A stretch of 64,000 nucleotides of DNA from Scatophagus argus (taxonomy: Eukaryota; Chordata; Actinopteri; Scatophagidae), in contig NC_058498.1 in assembly GCF_020382885.2 (NCBI RefSeq), positions 22,783,001 to 22,847,000 on the forward strand. Reading direction: 5' to 3'. Below the pieces are notes generated by a model. The model worked only from the letters and a program-made list of their open reading frames with translations. It had not been told where the DNA came from and ran no database searches. The position numbers and the translations under genes were made by a program. Of this stretch, positions 11,198 through 21,949 are shown in pieces; positions within the stretch are counted from its first letter, which is position 1, and every line of letters begins with the position of its first letter.

Positions 11198-11640
11198 CTA
11201 TGACAGGAAATTGCTAGCGGGAAAAGCAGGAAACGAACCTTTATATTTTTATCACAGAGTAAAGCAGGGTACATGTGAGCACCAGCAGCATACACAAAGA
11301 CAAATGGCTGAATTCTGTTTAGATGCTTCGGATTCAGTTGAATATAACAGATAAGCCATCGTTAATGTTGTAGTAACACCTGTGCTTTACCTACTATGCA
11401 AGTCAAAACGTGTAATGTGAAAAAGACCTTTATGGCACATCTAAATCCAGCTTATTTTGCACTTAGGTAAATAATATGAGCTTATCTGTTACAAGTAAAA
11501 TTCATGCATTTAAATTTTTTCTTGCATTTATCTACTAGCATCAAAATATACTTTAATTATAATCCAAACATATAGTACACAATATTCTGAAATATGTCTT
11601 TCTGCATAACCAGTACTCTTACTTTTGTAATAATGCACTG
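11198..11640. other. Intergenic, nothing recognised
   Basis: This A/T-rich stretch between the gadd45a promoter and a LINE remnant holds no gene or motif I can support. Confidence 0.5.
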
Positions 11641-11915
11641 ATGTACACTGTTGTAATGATGCACCCCAGAGCGACACAGGAAATCATTCCTGCCTGTCGC
11701 CATAAACTCTGCACTGTGACGGACACACATACTTTTATGTATACAATGTATATATGTACACATGTAAATACCTATATTTTTAGATTTATACTTATCTTGT
11801 TTTTTTTATTCTATTTTATATCTTTCACTTTCTTTCTTGGTCGGGAAAACTGCAAGTGCAATGTCTGTACGAAAACACGGTGATAAATAAAGGAATTTTG
11901 ATTCTGATGTAATGT
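11641..11915 (+). mobile_element. LINE 3'-end remnant at the left edge of the sec16b array
   Basis: The plus strand at about 11650-11715 encodes HPRATQEIIPACRHKL, which resembles the extreme C-terminus of fish L2-type LINE polymerases. It is followed by a non-coding tail ending in AATAAAGGAATTTTGATTCTG near 11885-11905. The distal half of this tail, from ~11811, is present in all five tandem units, so the proximal breakpoint of the duplication lies within this LINE tail. The class is from recognition only. Confidence 0.55.
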
Positions 11916-12029
11916 AATAATGTGGACGTTGCTTAAAGCGGTTTAACTATTATATCTAGTTTATTTTCCGGTTTAGCTTGTGACTATTACCTCGGGAAAC
12001 AGAAAAATGTTAAAACTTTTTGTTTTATT

Positions 12030-12211
12030 GACGCTCAGACCTGGGGGCAATGTAGAGTAGCCAATTAGCCTAACGTGCATGTTTTTGGAATTGTGGGACA
12101 GGCACAGGGAGAACATACAAACTCCACATAGAAGGGCCCAGACCGGGATTCGAACCTGGAACCCTCTTGCTATGAGGCGACAGTGATAACCACTGCACCA
12201 CTGTGCCGCCC
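12030..12211 (-). mobile_element. tRNA-derived SINE, unit 1
   Basis: On the minus strand the element starts GGGCGGCACAGTGGTGCAGT and has an A-box-like TGGTGCAGTGG and a perfect B box GGTTCGAATCC, the internal Pol III promoter of tRNA-derived SINEs. A 3' body follows with the conserved fish segment AACATGCACGTTAGG. It is not a tRNA gene: there is no cloverleaf acceptor stem. Copies recur in every array unit because of the tandem duplication. Confidence 0.75.
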
Positions 12212-12473
12212 AGAATTTGTTGGTCATACTTTTTATTATATTATTATTATTATTATTATGATTATTATGATTATGATTACTATTAAATAAACTACCTGAC
12301 TAAATGTAATTAGTCACTTACCATCATTGGAAACCAAAACAAAAAAACTCAAGAACCGATATAAAATGAAAGCAAAAAACTGACTAATCGAGTGTACCCA
12401 CAGGTCAGTCAGACGGTGGGAGAGAGTACATTTGCAAACCAGGATGAGTTTTCATCAGTATATAGTGTGTTAG

Positions 12474-12488
12474 AGCGCCTCTGGTGGA
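12474..12488 (-). promoter_or_regulatory. CTCF-like motif, unit 1
   Basis: The minus strand reads TCCACCAGAGGCGCT, close to the vertebrate CTCF core (CCACCAG, then a GG-rich block, then GCGCT). It lies about 800 bp upstream of the exon 1 ATG in this unit and recurs at 15314, 18132, 27818 and 30671. Binding is inferred only. Confidence 0.4.
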
Positions 12489-13275
12489 GACATAACCTAA
12501 CAAAAAACGTTCAGCGTTGAAATCGTCCCCGCTGACATGGGGCCAGTTGTTTTGCGCCGAGAGCTCACAGAGACGCCATGAAAACTGACCGGAGACCAGC
12601 TCAAGCAACGGCAGCAACTGTGCATCTTCCCTACCGGCAACGTGGCAAGACTTAACACAAAGTTGTACTTTTTTCTCACGCGTAAACTACAATCCGAGGG
12701 CACCGTCAGTCATGTGGAAATGACTCAGAAAATGTTCATAGGATCTTTGTCGTTGTTGTTGTTCGAATGAGCCTGAGGATGGACGTGATTTCCTCTTCTC
12801 CAGGTTCGCATCTGTCAGACTCCTCGGGGCGTGCTCCACTGTTTACGGTCAGCTCACTGAGAACTCACAGGCGGGGATATACAGTGCAAACATAACGGAC
12901 ATGACGGGTTGTGCACATTCAGAATCTGAATTGTGTCCACTTTTTTGTTCTCTCTCTGGGATATTTTTACTCTTTCATTAGCACCGCTTCCTGTGCAGTA
13001 ACAACAGTTCAGGTATTTTGTGAACTGTATCCTCTTGTTATCACGCTCACTTGTTATCAGCTCATGTTGTGACTTTTCTGTGAAATGATGTGGCAGCTGT
13101 GGACGTACTTTGACTGCGTCTGGCGTGTGTGAGCTGGAAGAGCCTAAACACAAACTGAACACATTCATTTGTACGGATTTTACTTCGGAATAAGAAATAG
13201 GCCTTGCAAAGTTCCTTCTTCCATTTACTCGTCGTAAGTGTTAAAAGTAGGCTGATCTTGTGTGACGGGGCCATC

Positions 13276-14649
13276 ATGGATCACAGAGGTCACGCCCGGC
13301 AAGACTCTGTCCGTCAGTCCCACAGAAAGAAAGACAGAGAGGAGTGCTACAGGCATTTTCAGCAGGACAGGGACCAGAGCTACCTACCACCGAACCACAG
13401 AGAGAGGGACAGGTATTGGGCTCATGCTGATGCCTACTACCAGACTCATTTCAACAGTCCTCCTGCCAGACCGGACCGGTATTCTTACAGCACGCAGCAG
13501 TATGCTTATGGCCATGGTCGCCCAGAACACGGAAGACCCCAGTCCAGGTGTGTATGCTCAGGGCACAATGCATGATGTTCCTTATCGATGCCTATGGTTT
13601 GTGTCAAAGTGACCCCCAACTAAATAATGGGAAGAGGTTAATAATAATTTTAGTGTTTGTAATCATGCAGTGCAGGACAATAAAACCAGACATAGCACTG
13701 CTTTGGGGACAGCTCAGGGTCAGGTACCTAAACCACTGGGTCAAGTGCTTGACTTCTTGCTGTTTAGCGCATACTGGTACTCACCACACACCTGTCACCA
13801 TGAAAAGGATTACAGGAAGAGGTGGGAAAGCTGAAGCCACCAGTAAATTTCTTCTTTTAAATTCTGTATGTCAGTGTTTCTGCACATTATGCCTGCTCCA
13901 GGGTGTCAAAAATGAATGAATGCATTGGTGAAGCCCTTTATTTCTAGGCATGGTTATGACTATCCAGCACACTGGGACTACAGAGACAGCTATGGATATT
14001 ATGACTACTACAGAGGACAGCATGAACGACAGGGTACGGTGATAGCCCATGAGACAACTAAGCTCTTTTTTATTATCAGTATACGACACTCAGTGTCTTG
14101 GTAAAAAAACAAATAAAATAGTACTTACGTGTTAATCTTATAAAGATACTAATCAGTGGGGTCCGCAAGAGGCCTGGAGGATGGAGCGCCACCCAGACAC
14201 AGCATACAAGCAGGAACATTCAGGGAGCTCCTACACTGAGGAGTACAGGTGAGCAGCGAGATTCCATTTCTATTAAAGTCATTTCTATTAAAGTTGATTT
14301 GATTTGTAAGAGAGAGAGAAGAAAGATGGTGGATTTGAGTTTAAAAAAAAATATATTTTGGAAAGATTATTGTGGATGTGCAGTCTTTGCTATGGTTGTT
14401 TGCCTGTTTTGGCACCACTCTGTTCAAAGAAGACTTTTTAATCACATTTTGTTATTTCTACATTTGTGTACTAAAATGTTATGTATCACTGGAATAAGAA
14501 TAATAATTTTGTCATTTGTATATCTGTATTTCAAAATGAGTGTAAACAAACAGAGTTGATATATCTCTATGAAAATGCAATTTATTGTTGCTTTAACTCT
14601 TTCAGGTGTGACCAAGCGAGGGAGAGCTCCCAGCATTACCTCAATGACT
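13276..14649 (+). pseudogene. sec16b: sec16b exons 1-3 and partial exon 4, copy 1
   Basis: This copy carries exon 1 (13276-13547), exon 2 (13948-14033), exon 3 (14146-14248) and a truncated exon 4 (14606-14649). Splice donors and acceptors of exons 1-3 are intact and frames are open. The copy differs from the others by Val instead of Gly at residue 12. Exon 4 breaks off after the codons for HYLND and reads into foreign sequence, with an in-frame stop after about 22 codons. As a self-contained gene it is truncated, but its exons 1-3 could still splice to the intact exon 4 at 32787. Hence it is either a pseudo-exon block or an alternative first-exon module; the sequence cannot decide which. Confidence 0.8.
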
Positions 14650-14872
14650 TATCCTATTTTCTATCTTTCACTTTCTTTCTTGGTCGGGAAAACTGCAAGT
14701 GCAATGTCTGTACGAAAACACGGTGATAAATAAAGGAATTTTGATTCTGATGTAATGTAATAATGTGGACGTTGCTTAAAGCGGTTTAACTATTATATCT
14801 AGTTTATTTTCCGGTTTAGCTTGTGACTATTACCTCGGGAAACAGAAAAATGTTAAAACTTTTTGTTTTATT

Positions 14873-15054
14873 GACGCTCAGACCTGGGGGCAATGTAGAG
14901 TAGCCAATTAGCCTAACGTGCATGTTTTTGGAATTGTGGGACAGGCACAGGGAGAACATACAAACTCCACATAGAAGGGCCCAGACCGGGATTCGAACCT
15001 GGAACCCTCTTGCTATGAGGCGACAGTGATAACCACTGCACCACTGTGCCGCCC
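14873..15054 (-). mobile_element. tRNA-derived SINE, unit 2
   Basis: This is the unit 2 copy of the SINE at 12030-12211, with the B box GGTTCGAATCC preserved. Confidence 0.75.
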
Positions 15055-15313
15055 AGAATTCGTTGGTCATATTTTTTATTATATTATTATTATTATTATG
15101 ATTATTATGATTATGATTACTATTAAATAAACTACCTGACTAAATGTAATTAGTCACTTACCATCATTGGAAACCAAAACAAAAAAACTCAAGAACCGAT
15201 ATAAAATGAAAGCAAAAAACTGACTAATCGAGTGTACCCACAGGTCAGTCAGACGGTGGGAGAGAGTACATTTGCAAACCAGGATGAGTTTTCATCAGTA
15301 TATAGTGTGTTAG

Positions 15314-15328
15314 AGCGCCTCTGGTGGA
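15314..15328 (-). promoter_or_regulatory. CTCF-like motif, unit 2
   Basis: Same 15-bp motif and relative position as in unit 1. Confidence 0.4.
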
Positions 15329-16087
15329 GACATAACCTAACAAAAAACGTTCAGCGTTGAAATCGTCCCCGCTGACATGGGGCCAGTTGTTTTGCGCCGA
15401 GAGCTCACAGAGACGCCATGAAAACTGACCGGAGACCAGCTCAAGCCGGCAACGTGGCAAGACTTAACACAAAGTTGTACTTTTTTCTCACGCGTAAACT
15501 ACAATCCGAGGGCACCGTCAGTCATGTGGAAATGACTCAGAAAATGTTCATAGGATCTTTGTCGTTGTTGTTGTTCGAATGAGCCTGAAGATGGACGTGA
15601 TTTCCTCTTCTCCAGGTTCGCATCTGTCAGACTCCTCGGGGCGTGCTCCACTGTTTACGGTCAGCTCACTGAGAACTCACAGGCGGGGATATACAGTGCA
15701 AACATAACGGACATGACGGGTTGTGCACATTCAGAATCTGAATTGTGTCCACTTTTTTGTTCTCTCTCTGGGATATTTTTACTCTTTCATTAGCACCGCT
15801 TCCTGTGCAGTAACAACAGTTCAGGTATTTTGTGAACTGTATCCTCTTGTTATCACGCTCACTTGTTATCAGCTCATGTTGTGACTTTTCTGTGAAATGA
15901 TGTGGCAGCTGTGGACGTACTTTGACTGCGTCTGGCGTGTGTGAGCTGGAAGAGCCTAAACACAAACTGAACACATTCATTTGTACGGATTTTACTTCGG
16001 AATAAGAAATAGGCCTTGCAAAGTTCCTTCTTCCATTTACTCGTCGTAAGTGTTAAAAGTAGGCTGATCTTGTGTGACGGGGCCATC

Positions 16088-17461
16088 ATGGATCACGGAG
16101 GTCACGCCCGGCAAGACTCTGGCCGTCAGTCCCACAGAAAGAAAGACAGAGAGGAGTGCTACAGGCATTTTCAGCAGGACAGGGACCAGAGCTACCTACC
16201 ACCGAACCACAGAGAGAGGGACAGGTATTGGGCTCATGCTGATGCCTACTACCAGACTCATTTCAACAGTCCTCCTGCCAGACCGGACCGGTATTCTTAC
16301 AGCACGCAGCAGTATGCTTATGGCCATGGTCGCCCAGAACACCGAAGACCCCAGTCCAGGTGTGTATGCTCAGGGCACAATGCATGATGTTCCTTATCGA
16401 TGCCTGTGGTTTGTGTCAAAGTGACCCCCAACTAAATAATGGGAAGAGGTTAATAATAATTTTAGTGTTTGTAATCATGCAGTGCAGGACAATAAAACCA
16501 GACATAGCACTGCTTTGGGGACAGCTCAGGGTCAGGTACCTAAACCACTGGGTCAAGTGCTTGACTTCTTGCTGTTTAGCGCATACTGGTACTCACCACA
16601 CACCTGTCACCATGAAAAGGATTACAGGAAGAGGTGGGAAAGCTGAAGCCACCAGTAAATTTCTTCTTTTAAATTCTGTATGTCAGTGTTTCTGCACATT
16701 ATGCCTGCTCCAGGGTGTCAAAAATGAATGAATGCATTGGTGAAGCCCTTTATTTCTAGGCATGGTTATGACTATCCAGCACACTGGGACTACAGAGACA
16801 GCTATGGATATTATGACTACTACAGAGGACAGCATGAACGACAGGGTACGGTGATAGCCCATGAGACAACTAAGCTCTTTTTTATTATCAGTATACGACA
16901 CTCAGTGTCTTGGTAAAAAAACAAATAAAATAGTACTTACGTGTTAATCTTATAAAGATACTAATCAGTGGGGTCCGCAAGAGGCCTGGAGGATGGAGCG
17001 CCACCCAGACACAGCATACAAGCAGGAACATTCAGGGAGCTCCTACACTGAGGAGTACAGGTGAGCAGCGAGATTCCATTTCTATTAAAGTCATTTCTAT
17101 TAAAGTTGATTTGATTTGTAAGAGAGAGAGAAGAAAGATGGTGGATTTGAGTTTAAAAAAAAATATATTTTGGAAAGATTATTGTGGATGTGCAGTCTTT
17201 GCTATGGTTGTTTGCCTGTTTTGGCACCACTCTGTTCAAAGAAGACTTTTTAATCACATTTTGTTATTTCTACATTTGTGTACTAAAATGTTATGTATCA
17301 CTGGAATAAGAATAATAATTTTGTCATTTGTATATCTGTATTTCAAAATGAGTGTAAACAAACAGAGTTGATATATCTCTATGAAAATGCAATTTATTGT
17401 TGCTTTAACTCTTTCAGGTGTGACCAAGCGAGGGAAAGCTCCCAGCATTACCTCAATGACT
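16088..17461 (+). pseudogene. sec16b: sec16b exons 1-3 and partial exon 4, copy 2
   Basis: The exons correspond to copy 1, with the ATG at 16088. This copy has Gly at residue 4, Gly at 12, Ser at 15 and a unique Arg in place of Gly at residue 86. The donor of exon 3 (GTGAGC) is intact. Exon 4 is truncated at 17461 and reads into the next unit. Its functional status is as uncertain as that of copy 1. Confidence 0.8.
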
Positions 17462-17684
17462 TATCCTATTTTCTATCTTTCACTTTCTTTCTTGGTCGGG
17501 AAAACTGCAAGTGCAATGTCTGTACGAAAACACGGTGATAAATAAAGGAATTTTGATTCTGATGTAATGTAATAATGTGGACGTTGCTTAAAGCGGTTTA
17601 ACTATTATATCTAGTTTATTTTCCGGTTTAGCTTGTGACTATTACCTCGGGAAACAGAAAAATTTTAAAACTTTTTGTTTTATT

Positions 17685-17866
17685 GACGCTCAGACCTGGG
17701 GGCAATGTAGAGTAGCCAATTAGCCTAACGTGCATGTTTTTGGAATTGTGGGACAGGCACAGGGAGAACATACAAACTCCACATAGAAGGGCCCAGACCG
17801 GGATTCGAACCTGGAACCCTCTTGCTATGAGGCGACAGTGATAACCACTGCACCACTGTGCCGCCC
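17685..17866 (-). mobile_element. tRNA-derived SINE, unit 3
   Basis: This is the unit 3 copy of the array SINE, with A-box-like and B-box sequences preserved. Confidence 0.75.
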
Positions 17867-18131
17867 AGAATTTGTTGGTCATACTTTTTATTATATTATT
17901 ATTATTATTATTATTATGATTATTATGATTATGATTACTATTAAATAAACTACCTGACTAAATGTAATTAGTCACTTACCATCATTGGAAACCAAAACAA
18001 AAAAACTCAAGAACCGATATAAAATGAAAGCAAAAAACTGACTAATCGAGTGTACCCACAGGTCAGTCAGACGGTGGGAGAGAGTACATTTGCAAACCAG
18101 GATGAGTTTTCATCAGTATATAGTGTGTTAG

Positions 18132-18146
18132 AGCGCCTCTGGTGGA
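18132..18146 (-). promoter_or_regulatory. CTCF-like motif, unit 3
   Basis: Same 15-bp motif and relative position as in unit 1. Confidence 0.4.
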
Positions 18147-18933
18147 GACATAACCTAACAAAAAACGTTCAGCGTTGAAATCGTCCCCGCTGACATGGGG
18201 CCAGTTGTTTTGCGCCGAGAGCTCACAGAGACGCCATGAAAACTGACCGGAGACCAGCTCAAGCAACGGCAGCAACTGTGCATCTTCCCTACCGGCAACG
18301 TGGCAAGACTTAACACAAAGTTGTACTTTTTTCTCACGCGTAAACTACAATCCGAGGGCACCGTCAGTCATGTGGAAATGACTCAGAAAATGTTCATAGG
18401 ATCTTTGTCGTTGTTGTTGTTCGAATGAGCCTGAAGATGGACGTGATTTCCTCTTCTCCAGGTTCGCATCTGTCAGACTCCTCGGGGCGTGCTCCACTGT
18501 TTACGGTCAGCTCACTGAGAACTCACAGGCGGGGATATACAGTGCAAACATAACGGACATGACGGGTTATGCACATTCAGAATCTGAATTGTGTCCACTT
18601 TTTTGTTCTCTCTCTGGGATATTTTTACTCTTTCATTAGCACCGCTTCCTGTGCAGTAACAACAGTTCAGGTATTTTGTGAACTGTATCCTCTTGTTATC
18701 ACGCTCACTTGTTATCAGCTCATGTTGTGACTTTTCTGTGAAATGATGTGGCAGCTGTGGACGTACTTTGACTGCGTCTGGCGTGTGTGAGCTGGAAGAG
18801 CCTAAACACAAACTGAACACATTCATTTGTACGGATTTTACTTCGGAATAAGAAATAGGCCTTGCAAAGTTCCTTCTTCCATTTACTCGTCGTAAGTGTT
18901 AAAAGTAGGCTGATCTTGTGTGACGGGGCCATC

Positions 18934-20306
18934 ATGGATCACAGAGGTCACGCCCGGCAAGACTCTGGCCGTCAGCCCCACAGAAAGAAAGACAGAGAGG
19001 AGTGCTACAGGCATTTTCAGCAGGACAGGGACCAGAGCTACCTACCACCGAACCACAGAGAGAGGGACAGGTATTGGGCTCATGCTGATGCCTACTACCA
19101 GACTCATTTCAACAGTCCTCCTGCCAGACCGGACCGGTATTCTTACAGCACGCAGCAGTATGCTTATGGCCATGGTCGCCCAGAACACGGAAGACCCCAG
19201 TCCAGGTGTGTATGCTCAGGGCACAATGCATGATGTTCCTTATCGATGCCTATGGTTTGTGTCAAAGTGACCCCCAACTAAATAATGGGAAGAGGTTAAT
19301 AATAATTTTAGTGTTTGTAATCATGCAGTGCAGGACAATAAAACCAGACATAGCACTGCTTTGGGGACAGCTCAGGGTCAGGTACCTAAACCACTGGGTC
19401 AAGTGCTTGACTTCTTGCTGTTTAGCGCATACTGGTACTCACCACACACCTGTCACCATGAAAAGGATTACAGGAAGAGGTGGGAAAGCTGAAGCCACCA
19501 GTAAATTTCTTCTTTTAAATTCTGTATGTCAGTGTTTCTGCACATTATGCCTGCTCCAGGGTGTCAAAAATGAATGAATGCATTGGTGAAGCCCTTTATT
19601 TCTAGGCATGGTTATGACTATCCAGCACACTGGGACTACAGAGACAGCTATGGATATTATGACTACTACAGAGGACAGCATGAACGACAGGGTACGGTGA
19701 TAGCCCATGAGACAACTAAGCTCTTTTTTATTATCAGTATACGACACTCAGTGTCTTGGTAAAAAAACAAATAAAATAGTACTTACGTGTTAATCTTATA
19801 AAGATACTAATCAGTGGGGTCCGCAAGAGGCCTGGAGGATGGAGCGCCACCCAGACACAGCATACAAGCAGGAACATTCAGGGAGCTCCTACACTGAGGA
19901 GTACAGGTGAGCAGCGAGATTCCATTTCTATTAAAGTCATTTCTATTAAAGTTGATTTGATTTGTAAGAGAGAGAGAAGAAAGATGGTGGATTTGAGTTT
20001 AAAAAAAAAATATTTTGGAAAGATTATTGTGGATGTGCAGTCTTTGCTATGGTTGTTTGCCTGTTTTGGCACCACTCTGTTCAAAGAAGACTTTTTAATC
20101 ACATGTTGTTATTTCTACATTTGTGTACTAAAATGTTATGTATCACTGGAATAAGAATAATAATTTTGTCATTTGTATATCTGTATTTCAAAATGAGTGT
20201 AAACAAACAGAGTTGATATATCTCTATGAAAATGCAATTTATTGTTGCTTTAACTCTTTCAGGTGTGACCAAGCGAGGGAGAGCTCCCAGCATTACCTCA
20301 ATGACT
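18934..20306 (+). pseudogene. sec16b: sec16b exons 1-3 and partial exon 4, copy 3
   Basis: The ATG is at 18934. This copy has Arg at residue 4 and Pro at residue 15, a combination distinct from copies 1, 2, 4 and 5. Splice sites of exons 1-3 are intact. Exon 4 is cut after 44 bases. Confidence 0.8.
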
Positions 20307-20530
20307 TATCCTATTTTCTATCTTTCACTTTCTTTCTTGGTCGGGAAAACTGCAAGTGCAATGTCTGTACGAAAACACGGTGATAAATAAAGGAATTTTG
20401 ATTCTGATGTAATGTAATAATGTGGACGTTGCTTAAAGCGGTTTAACTATTATATCTAGTTTATTTTCCGGTTTAGCTTGTGACTATTACCTCGGGAAAC
20501 AGAAAAATTTTTAAAACTTTTTGTTTTATT

Positions 20531-20712
20531 GACGCTCAGACCTGGGGGCAATGTAGAGTAGCCAATTAGCCTAACGTGCATGTTTTTGGAATTGTGGGTC
20601 AGGCACAGGGAGAACATACAAACTCCACATAGAAGGGCCCAGACCGGGATTCGAACCTGGAACCCTCTTGCTATGAGGCGACAGTGATAACCACTGCACC
20701 ACTGTGCCGCCC
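20531..20712 (-). mobile_element. tRNA-derived SINE, unit 4
   Basis: This is the unit 4 copy of the array SINE; it ends about 40 bp before the BEL insertion. Confidence 0.75.
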
Positions 20713-20754
20713 AGAATTCGTTGGTCATATTTTTTATTATATTATTATTATTAT

Positions 20755-21199
20755 TGTAGCTGACGCTCGCAATATGGCTATGTTACCATGGCAATGTCAG
20801 AAGTTAAGGTGCAATCATCACATTGCAGTTCTGATTGTTTATTTGTTTACATAGATTGTGGTGAAACATCCTGAATTATGATCCATGATTGTTGTGGGAT
20901 CTTGCGGAAATGTTTAGTTTTATTGTGAAAAGGTCACTTCCTGTGTAGCTTAAGCCGGAAGTTGTGAGCGGGAATTGAGAAAGAGATGACTGTCTACTAC
21001 TGGCTAACCAGGCGTACACGGTAATCATTTTTAAATACTGAAATCCATGTACTTGTGTGAAAGAGAATAATAGAAAATGATGTATATGGAAATATGTTCT
21101 TGTTCCAGTTTTCACGGTGTTCCTTAACCACGACGAAAGACAATAAAAAGGTTGTGGACATCAGTAAGAAGCGTAGTTCTTGTTGCCATAGTAGATACA
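20755..21199 (+). repeat. BEL 5' LTR
   Basis: This 445-bp repeat begins TGTAGCTGACGCTCGC and ends CATAGTAGATACA. I found no difference from the 3' LTR by eye. An AATAAA-type hexamer at ~21140 near its end fits an LTR poly(A) signal. A 79-codon minus-strand open frame recurs in both LTRs and is not considered a gene. Confidence 0.95.
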
Positions 21200-21949
21200 G
21201 TGAAAACGTGGCCTAATCCATCCACGAGGCTTCATAGTGCAACGTCGCTTCACGTCCTGCGGCAAGCCGAAGGCTACAAGCTACGAAGAGCGGCGGTGCT
21301 CCTCGTCCTGCAACAAGCAACGGGCCAGGGGCTAAGACGAGCGGAGGTGTTTCATCCTGCGGCAAGCTGAAGGCTACAAGCTACGAAGAGCGGCGGTGCT
21401 CCTCGTCCTGCAACGAGCTACGGGTCAGGTGGCTAAGACGAGCGGAGGTGTTTCATCCTGCGGCAAGCTGAAGGCTACAAGCTACGACGAGCGGCGGTGC
21501 TTCACGTCCTGCAACAAGCTACAGTTTTGAGGTGAACAGCGGTATCGCTGCTACACATCCGACGGCAAGCTACGGGTTTCAGCGGACACTCCGTGGAGCG
21601 GTTGCGGGCTGCAGCGTAGGTCCTCAGGTTGGGCGATTATTATGCCTCAGGAAGTTGATGGATAGAACATAAGCTACCGTTTAATCATAATAAGCAAGAC
21701 ATTAAAGGGATTTTGGACAATCAAAAATCTGTTGAACGTTCTGATAATAATTGCTATAGTGTTGTCTTGCTGAGGACCCTTACATTTATTTGACTTCAGT
21801 AAGTTGAGAAAGTAATCTCAGGTGCTGATAATTATTAAGGGTGTCATTTTTGTGTTATTTGGCTACTCACTGCCAATTATAGCCACAATATATCCTTGTA
21901 ACTTACCCTACTTACCTTGCTTGCTCCATTTAAGCATTGAAGGTTCAAA
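21200..21949 (+). other. BEL leader with ~100-bp tandem repeats
   Basis: Between the 5' LTR and the gag start, units beginning TGCGGCAAGC recur at 21258, 21358 and 21459, about 100-101 bp apart, and decay toward 21570. The repeats are G/C-rich compared with the rest of the element. The primer-binding site should lie just after 21199; a TGG at 21209-21211 is a candidate, but I cannot assign a tRNA. Confidence 0.7.

Larger units (their letters stand above)
11811..14649 (+). repeat. sec16b 5'-exon array, unit 1
   Basis: This is the first of five direct repeats of about 2.8 kb. In order it holds a LINE tail, a minus-strand SINE, an ATT-rich microsatellite (12234-12290), a TATAAAA-like site at 12360-12366, a CTCF-like motif at 12474, sec16b coding exons 1-3, and the first 44 bases of exon 4. 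The sequence then jumps to the LINE tail of unit 2 at 14650. A perfect AP-1 type TGACTCA is at 12721-12727. The other units keep the same order with a few substitutions and small indels. Confidence 0.93.
14650..17461 (+). repeat. sec16b 5'-exon array, unit 2
   Basis: This unit has the same layout as unit 1. It lacks about 28 bp near 15447 (the stretch containing GCAACTGTGCATC in the other units), which explains the shorter spacing of 2812 bp between ATGs. The junction at 14649/14650 has truncated exon 4 joined to TATCCTATTTTC, and this is identical in units 2 to 5, so all later copies share one ancestral breakpoint. Confidence 0.93.
17462..20306 (+). repeat. sec16b 5'-exon array, unit 3
   Basis: This unit has the same layout as unit 1, with a slightly longer ATT microsatellite near 17893-17930. 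It ends at the truncated exon 4 junction. Confidence 0.93.

Noticed and set aside
12140-12211. tRNA gene suggested by a perfect B box on the minus strand
   Set aside because: The flanks do not form a cloverleaf and continue into a SINE body, so it is a tRNA-derived SINE.
12854-13168. 104-codon minus-strand frame present in all five array units
   Set aside because: Its conservation comes only from recent duplication. It overlaps sec16b upstream sequence and shows no domain.
20876-21115. 79-codon minus-strand frame in both BEL LTRs
   Set aside because: It is repeated because the LTRs are identical, and it has no recognisable product.
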